DNA from: Brumimicrobium sp965659845
GTDB lineage: Bacteria > Bacteroidota > Bacteroidia > Flavobacteriales_D > Crocinitomicaceae
DNA length: 13,336 nucleotides
Direction: 5' to 3'
NCBI GenBank assembly: GCA_965659845.1
Contig: CBFHXS010000074.1
Coordinates: forward strand, 1 to 13,336
Numbering within the stretch: position 1 is the stretch's first letter; every line of letters starts with the position of its first letter. The position numbers and the translations under genes were made by a program. Shown here piece after piece: positions 1-8,152 of the stretch. The notes under the pieces are model-generated. The model had not been told where the DNA came from. It made no database searches and saw only the letters and a program-made list of their open reading frames with translations.

Positions 1-247
1 CCTTTTTTAAATAGGGGCGAAATCCTATGTTAAATGAGGCGCCAAAGTCATAGCCTGTTTCCTCCATTCCAACACCAAAACTAAATAAAACATCTTGACC
101 ACTAAAATACGTCTCTGCATTAATTCCAAAATGAGGTTGGAAATAAGAAACTTGAAAAGGGTTTGAAGCATAGACTTGAGCGTTACAATTAATACTTCCT
201 GTTAAAAGTGAAGCAGAAAGTAGAAGTCGTGTAACATATTTCCTCAT
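1..247 (-). CDS. Exported protein, N-terminal part only (gene runs off the left edge)
   Basis: ATG at 247-245 opens a frame that stays open for 82 codons to the window edge, so the C-terminus is missing. The N-terminus (MRKYVTRLLLSASLLTGSI) is a Sec signal peptide: two basic residues, a hydrophobic core, then C-N-A-Q, with a likely signal peptidase I cut before Q24. The Cys at 22 lacks a good lipobox, so a lipoprotein is less likely. The mature part alternates aromatic/hydrophobic and polar residues (VSYFQPHFGI, DVLFSFGVGM, FNIGFRPYL), as in outer-membrane beta-barrel strands. I infer a small outer-membrane or periplasmic protein; the family is not recognised. A plausible promoter lies just upstream at 274-304. 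Confidence 0.7.
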   Translation of the reverse strand, partial: MRKYVTRLLLSASLLTGSINCNAQVYASNPFQVSYFQPHFGINAETYFSGQDVLFSFGVGMEETGYDFGASFNIGFRPYLKK

Positions 248-273
248 TGTTTTTTAGCTTTAAGTTCTTCCTA

Positions 274-304
274 CAAATTAACATAGAAAAAACTTGAAAG
301 ACAA
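274..304 (-). promoter_or_regulatory. Candidate Bacteroidota-type promoter for the exported protein
   Basis: On the minus strand TTG (304-302) is followed after 20 nt by TTAATTTG (281-274), which matches the Bacteroidota -7 element TAnnTTTG at five of six fixed positions. The start codon lies 26 nt downstream, giving a leader of about 20 nt. The 69-bp gap to djlA holds no other obvious signal. This is a consensus match only. Confidence 0.35.
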
Positions 305-316
305 AAGGAAGTGTCA

Positions 317-1111
317 TTAAGACATATTTCTTTCTTTTTTTATCGCTTCGTAAGCATCTTGTATCCTTTGGAACTTTTCTTTTGCTCCTTTTTGATATTC
401 TTCGCCCATCTGAGCAACTTTATCAGGGTGGTAGCGAACAGCCATTTTTCTGTAGGCTTTTTTAACCTCTTGATCTGTTGCCTCTTTTCTCAATCCTAAA
501 ATTTTGTAATCACTTTCAGTATCTCGATGGAACATGTTTTGGACACTGGTAAAATCCATATCAGGAACTCCCATTAATCGAGCGATATTCTTAAGTGCTG
601 CCATTTCACTATTGGACACGTTGCCATCAGCTTTTGCAATACCAAAAAGATAATGAAGAAGCTGTATACGAACCTCTGTTTGCATTCTCTGTCGTATATC
701 GCTGCAAATTTGATCGATAGGTAAGGTTTGATCCTGATCTATAAATGACTTCAGCGTTCTAAGGTGTGTTTGATTGAATTGAGGCCCGAATTGTTGTTTT
801 AAGAATGCTTTGACAAATTCAAGTTCTGATTTTTTAATTTTTCCATCAGCCTTCATAATTGCTGCAGACAAGGCCAATAACATTGTAGGAAAATCGTAGC
901 GCTGAGACTGACGTTGATAAAAATCGAAGATATCTTGAGCAGATGAGTGTTTTCGTTGATTACCTCCGCCTTGTTCGTTAACATATTTTGCCGCACGTTG
1001 AAAATTATCAATGAAAGATCCAAATAAGAATCCTAAAAAGGCTCCAAAAAAACTAAACTTGGTAAGGTAAAAACCCAATGCTGCACCAATCCATTTAAAA
1101 TATCCTGTCAT
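317..1111 (-). CDS. djlA: DjlA-like TerB/J-domain membrane co-chaperone
   Basis: 264 residues in the DjlA order. A glycine-rich hydrophobic membrane segment lies at about 5-34 (GAFLGFLFGSFID), with no cleavable signal. A TerB-like helical domain spans about 71-186 and has two matching acidic motifs, MKADGKIKKSE (86-96) and AKADGNVSNSE (159-169). A C-terminal J domain covers about 200-264 with the HPD motif at 228-230 (YHPDK). In known DjlA proteins the J domain faces the cytoplasm and stimulates DnaK ATPase. Length is close to E. coli DjlA (271). The ATG at 1111 is supported by the intact membrane segment. No Shine-Dalgarno is visible; the leader is the U tract of the htpG terminator, so expression depends on read-through or on a promoter inside htpG. 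Placement next to htpG suggests a joint role in protein folding. Confidence 0.85.
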   Translation of the reverse strand: MTGYFKWIGAALGFYLTKFSFFGAFLGFLFGSFIDNFQRAAKYVNEQGGGNQRKHSSAQDIFDFYQRQSQRYDFPTMLLALSAAIMKADGKIKKSELEFVKAFLKQQFGPQFNQTHLRTLKSFIDQDQTLPIDQICSDIRQRMQTEVRIQLLHYLFGIAKADGNVSNSEMAALKNIARLMGVPDMDFTSVQNMFHRDTESDYKILGLRKEATDQEVKKAYRKMAVRYHPDKVAQMGEEYQKGAKEKFQRIQDAYEAIKKERNMS

Positions 1112-1117
1112 AATCTC

Positions 1118-1147
1118 AAAAAAAAGGCGGAGACTTGCTCCGCCTTT
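1118..1147 (-). terminator. Intrinsic terminator of htpG
   Basis: On the minus strand a perfect 10-bp stem AAAGGCGGAG / CTCCGCCTTT with a 5-nt loop (CAAGT) runs into an unbroken T tract at 1125-1118. It begins 6 nt after the htpG stop codon and ends 6 nt before the djlA ATG. The plus direction has only a short T run (TTTGTTATTTTAT), so it should act mainly on htpG. Confidence 0.9.
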
Positions 1148-1153
1148 GTTATT

Positions 1154-3040
<1,887 letters not shown>

Positions 3041-3063
3041 TGTTTATTACATTTTTAATTTAA

Positions 3064-3108
3064 CAAAGTTCATGGGTCAAGCATTGTGCCATTTCAATTC
3101 TTCTGCCA
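3064..3108 (-). promoter_or_regulatory. htpG upstream region with tandem sigma-54-like boxes
   Basis: On the minus strand TGGCA (3108-3104) is followed after 6 nt by TTGA (3097-3094). Seventeen nt further on, TGGCA (3091-3087) is followed after 6 nt by TTGA (3080-3077). The spacing equals that of sigma-54 promoters (TGGCAC-N5-TTGC), but both -12 boxes end in A instead of C. The downstream box would place the transcript start about 25 nt before the htpG ATG. A competing -7-like sequence, GAACTTTG (3071-3064), fits TAnnTTTG except at its first base, but has no TTG 19-20 nt upstream. Which of these is used cannot be decided from sequence. Confidence 0.4.
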
Positions 3109-3228
3109 AAATGACAAGATAACAAGTAAATGTAATGGTGTGAACTGTAAATTGGTCACGATTAAAATGATTCAATCCGATGTGATGTATGATTGAATTC
3201 AAAAGGTGAAGGCAGTGCCCATTTATTT

Positions 3229-3717
3229 CTATTGTATATCTGTAATAACACTATCCATTTTTTCGTTAGGAACGGTCAGTGAAAGAACATAATGTTCTAA
3301 TTTCCATGTGCCATTATTGATTTGGAAAACCCCAGACCCTCGACATTTACCCATCCAAGTATCAAGTAATTCGTCAAACCAAATAACATCTCCGCTATTT
3401 GAGATGTAAAGATTCCTATCTACTGCTTTGAATGACCAGGCTGTACCTTTATCGAAGTATGGTTTTGAGAAAGATTTGAACTCCTCCAGGCTCCATATTT
3501 CGTTGGCATCCGTACCGATATATATCCCGGAGTCTGAAAAGGTGCTAAAGTATGCTTCAAAGTTTGTCTCAGCAGCATCTTTATGCCATTGGTCTAGTTT
3601 GCCACTAACTACATTTTTTAAATCATTTTTATTTCCAGAATGTTTATTAGTGGGCGCTGTAGAGCATCCCATAGAGATGATAAACAATAAAATAGTTAGG
3701 TATTTAAACGTTTTCAT
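3229..3717 (-). CDS. SnoaL-like (NTF2 fold) lipoprotein
   Basis: 162 residues from the ATG at 3717-3715. An upstream in-frame TTG at 3729 adds only four residues and would spoil the signal sequence, so the ATG is preferred. MKTFKYLTILLFIISMGC is a lipoprotein signal with Cys18 as the lipidated residue; the -3 position (S) is loose. The mature part matches the SnoaL-like_3 pattern: an N-terminal helix with WHKDAAETNFEAYF (44-57), GTDANEIW (68-75), FDELLDT (114-120), then CRGSGVFQ and the closing strand WKLEHYVLSLTVPN (138-151). Proteins of this type often appear as envelope or secreted NTF2-fold domains with no assigned reaction. No acidic surface-export signal follows the Cys, so it may face the periplasm. 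The gene lies 27 nt behind the 52-residue ORF. Confidence 0.8.
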   Translation of the reverse strand: MKTFKYLTILLFIISMGCSTAPTNKHSGNKNDLKNVVSGKLDQWHKDAAETNFEAYFSTFSDSGIYIGTDANEIWSLEEFKSFSKPYFDKGTAWSFKAVDRNLYISNSGDVIWFDELLDTWMGKCRGSGVFQINNGTWKLEHYVLSLTVPNEKMDSVITDIQ

Positions 3718-3744
3718 TAGAATAGGCAATGGTTAATTATGTCA

Positions 3745-3903
3745 TTATCTCTTTACGGTAGGATAGGAGAGAGGCTCTTTGATTTCACGAGCATTGATAA
3801 ACTCTCCGTTCGTTCCAAGATGAGTTAGAGCATCATCAAAGGAAATACGACTTTTATTTCTTTTCTTTTCCCAAGGAGGGGTAAATGGCTTTCTTACTAT
3901 CAT
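3745..3903 (-). CDS. 52-residue small protein, unknown function
   Basis: ATG at 3903-3901, TAA at 3747-3745. It begins MIVRKPFTPPWEKKRNKSR and ends LSYPTVKR. The N-terminal half is strongly basic and proline-rich (KPFTPPWEKKRNK). The middle, SFDDALTHLGTNGEF (21-35), could form one helix followed by a turn. There is no signal peptide or membrane segment, so it should be cytoplasmic. Composition is protein-like rather than the low-complexity reading expected of AT-rich intergenic DNA. It is co-directional with the SnoaL-like lipoprotein 27 nt downstream and sits 108 bp behind the Cache-like gene. I do not recognise the family. The basic, Trp/Pro-containing head could suit binding to nucleic acid or a partner protein, but that is a guess. 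Confidence 0.55.
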   Translation of the reverse strand: MIVRKPFTPPWEKKRNKSRISFDDALTHLGTNGEFINAREIKEPLSYPTVKR

Positions 3904-3950
3904 AGCTTTTTATTTATAAGTAAGTTAGCAAGAATGATTCCATTTTTTAA

Positions 3951-3990
3951 TACCAATGTGTCAATGAGAGTGATTATTGATTCATTGGTA
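3951..3990. repeat. Imperfect 40-nt inverted repeat between the Cache-like gene and the small ORF
   Basis: TACCAATG (3951-3958) pairs perfectly with CATTGGTA (3983-3990). After a 2x2 internal loop, TCAAT (3961-3965) pairs with ATTGA (3976-3980), leaving a 10-nt loop. On the minus strand it is followed by TTAAAAAATGG, not a T tract, so it is not a standard intrinsic terminator. It could be an RNA processing or stabilising structure, or a protein-binding site in front of the 52-residue ORF. Confidence 0.5.
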
Positions 3991-4011
3991 CGTTATGCAT
4001 TTTTAAATGTA

Positions 4012-4569
4012 TTAATCGGCACTTGTAACCATAATTATTACCGCTAGTTGATTGTTCAGACCCATGATTGGAGCAGATGTATGCCAATTATCGTCTTTCT
4101 TTGAGGTTGTAATTTCTACCGCTTTGACAAGTTTTTCATTATCGTAGGTATTACCCTCATCTTTTTTATTCGTACTGATGATTACTTTTCCCGTCTCGTG
4201 ATTTACAAGCATGAGCTTTTCAACTGCTGGTTGTTTTAGGACCTGTAAGAAATATAGGTTGACTTGATCTTTATTTTCATCTATTAACTCACTTCTTATA
4301 GCTAAAGCCAGAGTTTGTGCAATATCCTTATTCTTTAATTCTGTAAGTTGAAGAATCTTAGCATCCTGACGTTCAATTAGTACGGCAATTTCTTCGTCAT
4401 GTGCTTTTTGAAGTTGAGATTTACTAATCCAGCCCCAAGCCAAGCTTGTAATGATAAGAATAACAAGGAAAAGTTTTAAAAAGTGCTTCTTCCAAAATGG
4501 AGTTGTTTCATTTGTAGAAGATTCTTCTTGTTTTAATTTTGTTTTACTTGCAGGTGTATTTGAGCTCAT
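4012..4569 (-). CDS. One-TM protein with Cache/PAS-like extracytoplasmic domain, no output domain
   Basis: 185 residues. A Ser/Thr/Lys-rich cytoplasmic tail (1-27) is followed by one TM helix at about 30-48 (LKLFLVILIITSLAWGW). A charged, probably coiled-coil stretch covers about 50-85 (HDEEIAVLIERQDAKILQL). A C-terminal domain at about 88-185 has the feel of a Cache (PDC) sensor fold: a helix around ALAIRSELI, then VEKLMLVNHETGKVIIST (116-133), and closing strands APIMGLNNQLAVIIMV. In sensor kinases and chemoreceptors such domains are followed by a second TM and a signalling domain; here the protein stops. The ATG at 4569 lies 4 nt behind the META gene stop, so the two are very likely cotranscribed and coupled. 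Topology N-in, C-out is inferred from the positive charges before the TM. Fold assignment is tentative. Confidence 0.65.
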   Translation of the reverse strand: MSSNTPASKTKLKQEESSTNETTPFWKKHFLKLFLVILIITSLAWGWISKSQLQKAHDEEIAVLIERQDAKILQLTELKNKDIAQTLALAIRSELIDENKDQVNLYFLQVLKQPAVEKLMLVNHETGKVIISTNKKDEGNTYDNEKLVKAVEITTSKKDDNWHTSAPIMGLNNQLAVIIMVTSAD

Positions 4570-4573
4570 GATT

Positions 4574-5347
4574 CTAGTCTACATTTTTTAATGTTAGAGT
4601 TCCCTTTTTGTTTTCTAAGATAAGGTTTCTTCCTTTCAACGAATAAATTAGAGGACCGCTTCTTAATATTCCAAGTATTTGATTTTCTACAGTAGAGACT
4701 TCGGCACAATACATTTTAGTTGATATCAATGTAGATATGTTCATTTTATTATAGTTAAATGACAATTCTCCATGTACATCATTGCATCCAGCAAAACCGC
4801 TAAAATGTTTTGTTTCCAAATTCATTTCAAAGTGAGGAATGTCTTTTGGAAATTTTTCCGGATTGAGATCCTGTCCATTAATTGAGGATACTGCCCAAAT
4901 ATTATGCAAATTAGGGTTTCCTCTGTAATGACCGCATCCACTGTAATTGATTCCATCTTTTTTGTCACTCTTACGCAACATTAGGTCTACGTTTCGCCCT
5001 CCATTTCCGCATTCAACGATGTCAATGCTCAATCGCATAATGTGCGTCTCATTCTTTGCTTTTATACCAACAACATCTGCGCCTTGAGCTACGTGTAACT
5101 CATCAACAGTACCTTTGAAAACCATAGACTTCGAAAGATCTTCAAAGTATAAGTCACTATCGAATTGAACACGTAATATCCAAGAAGAATCAATTGCCTC
5201 CGCATGAAAATCAGCTAGTTTAATTGGAATTATGTCTTCAGGATTGGAATCACTCTCTTTATCTGTCATCAAATCATCTGAGTTTCCGCAAGACACAAGG
5301 GTAAAAAATAGTGCAAATGCGGCAATAAAATTATACGTTGTTTTCAT
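4574..5347 (-). CDS. META-domain (HslJ-like) lipoprotein with an N-terminal COG3650-like region
   Basis: 257 residues. MKTTYNFIAAFALFFTLVSC is a lipoprotein signal with lipobox L-V-S-C and lipidated Cys20. The next residues, GNSDDLMTD, resemble the acidic surface-export signal described for Bacteroidota lipoproteins (SDD type), so outer-surface display is plausible. Residues about 42-140 form a beta-rich region ending in YSGCGHYRG, reminiscent of COG3650-type envelope proteins. Residues about 146-255 are a META domain: IWAVSSINGQ, the diagnostic GFAGCND (185-191), TKMYC (210-214) and a closing strand GTLTLK. Cys188 and Cys214 sit where META domains often have paired cysteines. META proteins are linked to heat or antibiotic stress at the envelope, but no enzymatic reaction is known. 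It begins 25 nt behind the ACMSD stop and 4 nt before the next gene. Confidence 0.8.
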   Translation of the reverse strand: MKTTYNFIAAFALFFTLVSCGNSDDLMTDKESDSNPEDIIPIKLADFHAEAIDSSWILRVQFDSDLYFEDLSKSMVFKGTVDELHVAQGADVVGIKAKNETHIMRLSIDIVECGNGGRNVDLMLRKSDKKDGINYSGCGHYRGNPNLHNIWAVSSINGQDLNPEKFPKDIPHFEMNLETKHFSGFAGCNDVHGELSFNYNKMNISTLISTKMYCAEVSTVENQILGILRSGPLIYSLKGRNLILENKKGTLTLKNVD

Positions 5348-5372
5348 AATAGGAATTCAAAATTATGTATTA

Positions 5373-6380
5373 CTAAATGTAATCATTTTTGTCTAAGTTA
5401 AGCCACTCGAGAGTTGAATTAGCAAAAATATCTTCTTTTGTTTGTTGAGATAAATCACTGTCTGTGATGAATTTTCCAATTTCAAGGTCACCCAAAGGAA
5501 AAGGGTAATCAGAACCTAAACAAACTCTCATGCTTCCTTGAGCATTTAATATATACTTAAGCATGTCAATATCATGGGTAATGCAATCAACCCAAAACTT
5601 TCCAAGGTAATCTCTTGGGTTTACTTTGTTATCAACAGCAACTAAATCAGGCCGACAATTAAAGCCATGTTCCACTCTACCTATTGTTGGGATAAAAGAT
5701 CCACCAGCATGAGAAAAACATATTCTCAAATTAGGTAATCTCTCCAAAGTGCCGCTAAAAATTAATGAACATGCTGCTCTCGATGTTTCTGCCGGCATTC
5801 CCACTAGCCAAGGCAGCCAATATTTCTGCATATCATCAAAGCCCATCATTTGCCAAGGATGAATCATAACTGCCATGCCTAATCGTTCACAAGCTTCAAA
5901 AATTGGAAAAAATCTATCTTCACTTAGGTTTTCATTATTAATGTTGGATCCTATTTGAATACCTACCATGCCTAGTTTTTGTATTCTTTCGAGTTCCTGA
6001 ATTGCTAAATCTGTGTCCTGCATTGGAATAGTACCTAATCCAATATAGTTTTTTGGATATTGATTAACAAGGTCTATAATATGGTCATTCAAAAACCTGC
6101 TAACTTCCAAACCATCTGAAGGTTTAGCCCAGTAACTAAACATTACTGGAATGGTACAAACTACTTGTGTTTGAGTGTTGTTAATCTTGTATTCTTCAAT
6201 GCGAACATCTTCGTCCCAACAATTTTCTTTGATTGTTCTAAAATATTTTCCTCCCTGCATCATATCTGCAGTATGGTTATCTTTACCTTCCAAAAAAATG
6301 AAATCTCCGTAGCCGAATTTTTTCGTCCAATTAGGGAGGTTTCTAGGTATAATGTGGGTGTGCATGTCTATTTTTAGCAT
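5373..6380 (-). CDS. 2-amino-3-carboxymuconate-6-semialdehyde decarboxylase (ACMSD) type amidohydrolase
   Basis: 335 residues, the usual ACMSD length, from the ATG at 6380. It has the amidohydrolase TIM-barrel metal site: MHTH (H7, H9), MIHPW (H174), the catalytic FSHAGG (H224) and GSDYPFPLGD (D291). Other residues known from the Pseudomonas enzyme are present too: R48 in FRTI next to ENCWDEDVR, W191 in LPWLVGMPAE, R235 in GRVEHGF and F294 in DYPF. The family decarboxylates ACMS to 2-aminomuconate semialdehyde, diverting it from quinolinate and NAD synthesis in the kynurenine or nitrobenzoate routes. Related decarboxylases act on similar acids, so the exact substrate is inferred. The protein is cytosolic. 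No other kynurenine gene lies in the window; it heads a run of envelope genes on the same strand. Confidence 0.88.
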   Translation of the reverse strand: MLKIDMHTHIIPRNLPNWTKKFGYGDFIFLEGKDNHTADMMQGGKYFRTIKENCWDEDVRIEEYKINNTQTQVVCTIPVMFSYWAKPSDGLEVSRFLNDHIIDLVNQYPKNYIGLGTIPMQDTDLAIQELERIQKLGMVGIQIGSNINNENLSEDRFFPIFEACERLGMAVMIHPWQMMGFDDMQKYWLPWLVGMPAETSRAACSLIFSGTLERLPNLRICFSHAGGSFIPTIGRVEHGFNCRPDLVAVDNKVNPRDYLGKFWVDCITHDIDMLKYILNAQGSMRVCLGSDYPFPLGDLEIGKFITDSDLSQQTKEDIFANSTLEWLNLDKNDYI

Positions 6381-6427
6381 GATCTTTTTATACTTTTTGT
6401 TTGTTGCGTGAAAATACCAAAAATTGT

Positions 6428-6449
6428 TTACTCTGTCATACTAGAGTAA
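6428..6449. repeat. Perfect 7-bp inverted repeat in the divergent intergenic region
   Basis: TTACTCT (6428-6434) and AGAGTAA (6443-6449) are exact inverted copies separated by 8 nt. The pair lies inside the 142-bp gap between the divergent ACMSD gene and the beta-barrel lipoprotein gene, 48 nt from the first and 73 nt from the second start codon. Half-site spacing of about 15 nt between centres would suit a dimeric regulator, but a chance repeat in AT-rich DNA is possible. I found no confident promoter for either gene here; the best plus-strand -7 candidate is TGATTTTG at 6480-6487, which lacks a TTG at -33. Confidence 0.4.
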
Positions 6450-6522
6450 TTAACATTCGTTTCGCAGTATCTTCAAGAGTGATTTTGTAATATATCTTAT
6501 TTTTAACCCTAATTTTACGAAT

Positions 6523-7248
6523 ATGAGAGCAAAATCATTAAAAAAAATAATTTTACTTTTCACCTTGGCTTTATTCGTGAGTTGTGGACCATCTCGATTT
6601 GTAGCCCCTCTTGAAAAAGGTGAAAATGCAATAAGCGTTAGTGTTGGAGGCCCAATGGCTGATGTTCCTGGCATTGCGACAATTCCTTTACCATTTACAT
6701 CTTTAGGTTACGGTAGAGGCATAACTTCGAATATTACGGCATTTGGAAGTTGGTATTCAACTGCTGCTGTTTTAGGAGTTGCTCAGTTCGATGGAGGTGT
6801 TACCATTCGATTGATTGAAAGTGAGAAACAAAAGCATGGTCTTTCTTGCACTCCTGCCTTTAACACTGCTTTAGACTTTTATGCTAATGAGTTTAAATTT
6901 TGGCCAAAATTTGATGCAAATTATTACTGGAAATACAACCATAGGCAACAGGTTCAGGATGATTTGCTGACCAATGGAGGGAGACCAAAATCCAACTTGT
7001 TTTATGCAGGAATCGGAACCTGGTATGAATTAGATGGGGTGAGAGCTCACAATGAAGACCAAACTACACGAGTAATACCAATGCTTAATATTGGGCATGA
7101 TTTGAATTGGAAGAAATGGACTTTTACTACTGAGGTCAAGTTGATCGCGCCATTTTCGAGTAATCAAGATATTGTGGTTGACTATGTGAGTCCAATGGGT
7201 GATAAAGGAGCACTAGGATTATATTTTGGTTTTGTTAAAAGATTTTAA
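6523..7248 (+). CDS. Lipoprotein with beta-barrel-like body, unknown function
   Basis: 241 residues. MRAKSLKKIILLFTLALFVSC is a lipoprotein signal with lipidated Cys21, followed by GPSRFVAPLEKGE, a start I associate with Bacteroidota outer-membrane proteins of unknown role. The body shows amphipathic strands (AISVSVGG, TSNITAFGSWY, FDGGVTIRLIE, LNIGHDLNWKKWTFTTEVKL) and ends in a strand closing with phenylalanine (GLYFGFVKRF), the usual last-strand signature of outer-membrane barrels. It may be a lipid-anchored protein whose C-terminal part folds as a small barrel or an OMP-like sandwich. No acidic surface-export signal follows the Cys. The alpha/beta-hydrolase lipoprotein begins 10 nt after the stop, so the two form an operon. 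Function not recognised. Confidence 0.75.
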   Translation: MRAKSLKKIILLFTLALFVSCGPSRFVAPLEKGENAISVSVGGPMADVPGIATIPLPFTSLGYGRGITSNITAFGSWYSTAAVLGVAQFDGGVTIRLIESEKQKHGLSCTPAFNTALDFYANEFKFWPKFDANYYWKYNHRQQVQDDLLTNGGRPKSNLFYAGIGTWYELDGVRAHNEDQTTRVIPMLNIGHDLNWKKWTFTTEVKLIAPFSSNQDIVVDYVSPMGDKGALGLYFGFVKRF

Positions 7249-7258
7249 ATAACTGGTT

Positions 7259-8152
7259 ATGAGATATTTTTTAGTGTTTACTTTACTATTAACTTTAATT
7301 TCATGTCGCAAGAGAATGGATGATTTTTTATTTAATAATTCTGAAATTCAGGAGTATAAATTAGATGCTTTTGAAGGTGAAACGAGTTTAGAGTTACCAA
7401 CTGGATATTCTTTACCCCAGAGTGATGTTCATTTATTCAATTATGAGATAGAAAGTGAAGGAGAACAACTGACGATAGAAGCCATATTTGTTGGTGATTT
7501 ATCTACCATCGATCAGGATACGGTGATTTTATACTGTCACGGGAATAGAGACCATATGGATTACTATTGGTCAAGACAAAAATTATACAGTCATTTAGGA
7601 CATCAAGGAAGGTTCGGTGTCTTAATGTTTGACTATCCAGGATATGGATTATCCGAAGGTAGTCCTACAGAAAAGAATATGTATGATGCTACGGAAGGCG
7701 CTCTGAATTGGCTTAAAGAACAAGGGGTAGAAAATGAGCAATTGGTGATGTTTGGTTTTTCATTAGGCAGTGCGCCAGTTTGTGAGGTTGCCGGATCAAA
7801 TGATTTCTCTTTAAAACCAAATAAAATTATTTTGGAAGCTCCTTTTGCTAGCAGTGAGGTAATGGTGCAAGACGCTGCGCTATTAAATATGCCTTCATCA
7901 TTTTTCGTTGATGTTAAAATCGACAATGCCGAGGAAATAAAAAAGTGTCAAGTACCATTGCTGTGGATGCATGGCAGAGCTGATGATTTTTTGTCTTTAG
8001 AAACTCATGGAGAGATCGTTTTTAAAAATCATGGTGGTCCATGGAAGAATGCACTTAGGGTTGATGGAGCTGGTCATGAAACTGTACCTGTTTTTCAAGG
8101 AATCTTAAGCTACAATGAAGAAATTCTATCATTTATAGTTTCTGATAATTAG
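7259..8152 (+). CDS. Alpha/beta-hydrolase lipoprotein
   Basis: 297 residues. MRYFLVFTLLLTLISC is a lipoprotein signal with lipidated Cys16; the following RKRMDDF has two acidic residues at +5 and +6, so surface display is possible but not clear. The hydrolase body follows: the oxyanion strand YCHGNRDH (92-99), DYPGYGLSEG (125-134), the nucleophile elbow GFSLG with Ser168, a candidate acid Asp242/Asp243 in HGRADDF, and His273 in GAGHE. This order fits the BAAT/ABHD13-like serine hydrolases that cleave esters or amides; the substrate cannot be read from sequence. It is anchored in the envelope, likely facing periplasm or outside. It is coupled to the upstream barrel-like lipoprotein (10-nt gap). 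No clear terminator lies between it and the large secreted protein 94 nt downstream. Confidence 0.88.
   Translation: MRYFLVFTLLLTLISCRKRMDDFLFNNSEIQEYKLDAFEGETSLELPTGYSLPQSDVHLFNYEIESEGEQLTIEAIFVGDLSTIDQDTVILYCHGNRDHMDYYWSRQKLYSHLGHQGRFGVLMFDYPGYGLSEGSPTEKNMYDATEGALNWLKEQGVENEQLVMFGFSLGSAPVCEVAGSNDFSLKPNKIILEAPFASSEVMVQDAALLNMPSSFFVDVKIDNAEEIKKCQVPLLWMHGRADDFLSLETHGEIVFKNHGGPWKNALRVDGAGHETVPVFQGILSYNEEILSFIVSDN

Noticed and set aside
311..499. Plus-strand ORF opposite the end of djlA
   Set aside because: Antisense to the conserved J domain, rich in Phe/Leu as expected of an antisense reading.
3041..3073. Eight-codon upstream ORF just before htpG
   Set aside because: Too short to judge, and probably upstream of or at the likely transcript start.
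3169..3199. GATTCAATC / GATTGAATT hairpin and the TTGAATTCAA palindrome, possible terminator of the lipoprotein gene
   Set aside because: AT-rich stem with a 13-nt loop and no T tract on the minus strand; chance is a sufficient explanation.
3718..3729. TTG start for the SnoaL-like lipoprotein
   Set aside because: An ATG four codons downstream gives a proper lipoprotein signal with the charged residue near the N-terminus.
6450..6674. Minus-strand 74-residue ORF over the divergent gap and start of the barrel-like lipoprotein gene
   Set aside because: It overlaps the signal-peptide region of a well-supported plus-strand gene, and its sequence is low-grade with no domain or signal.
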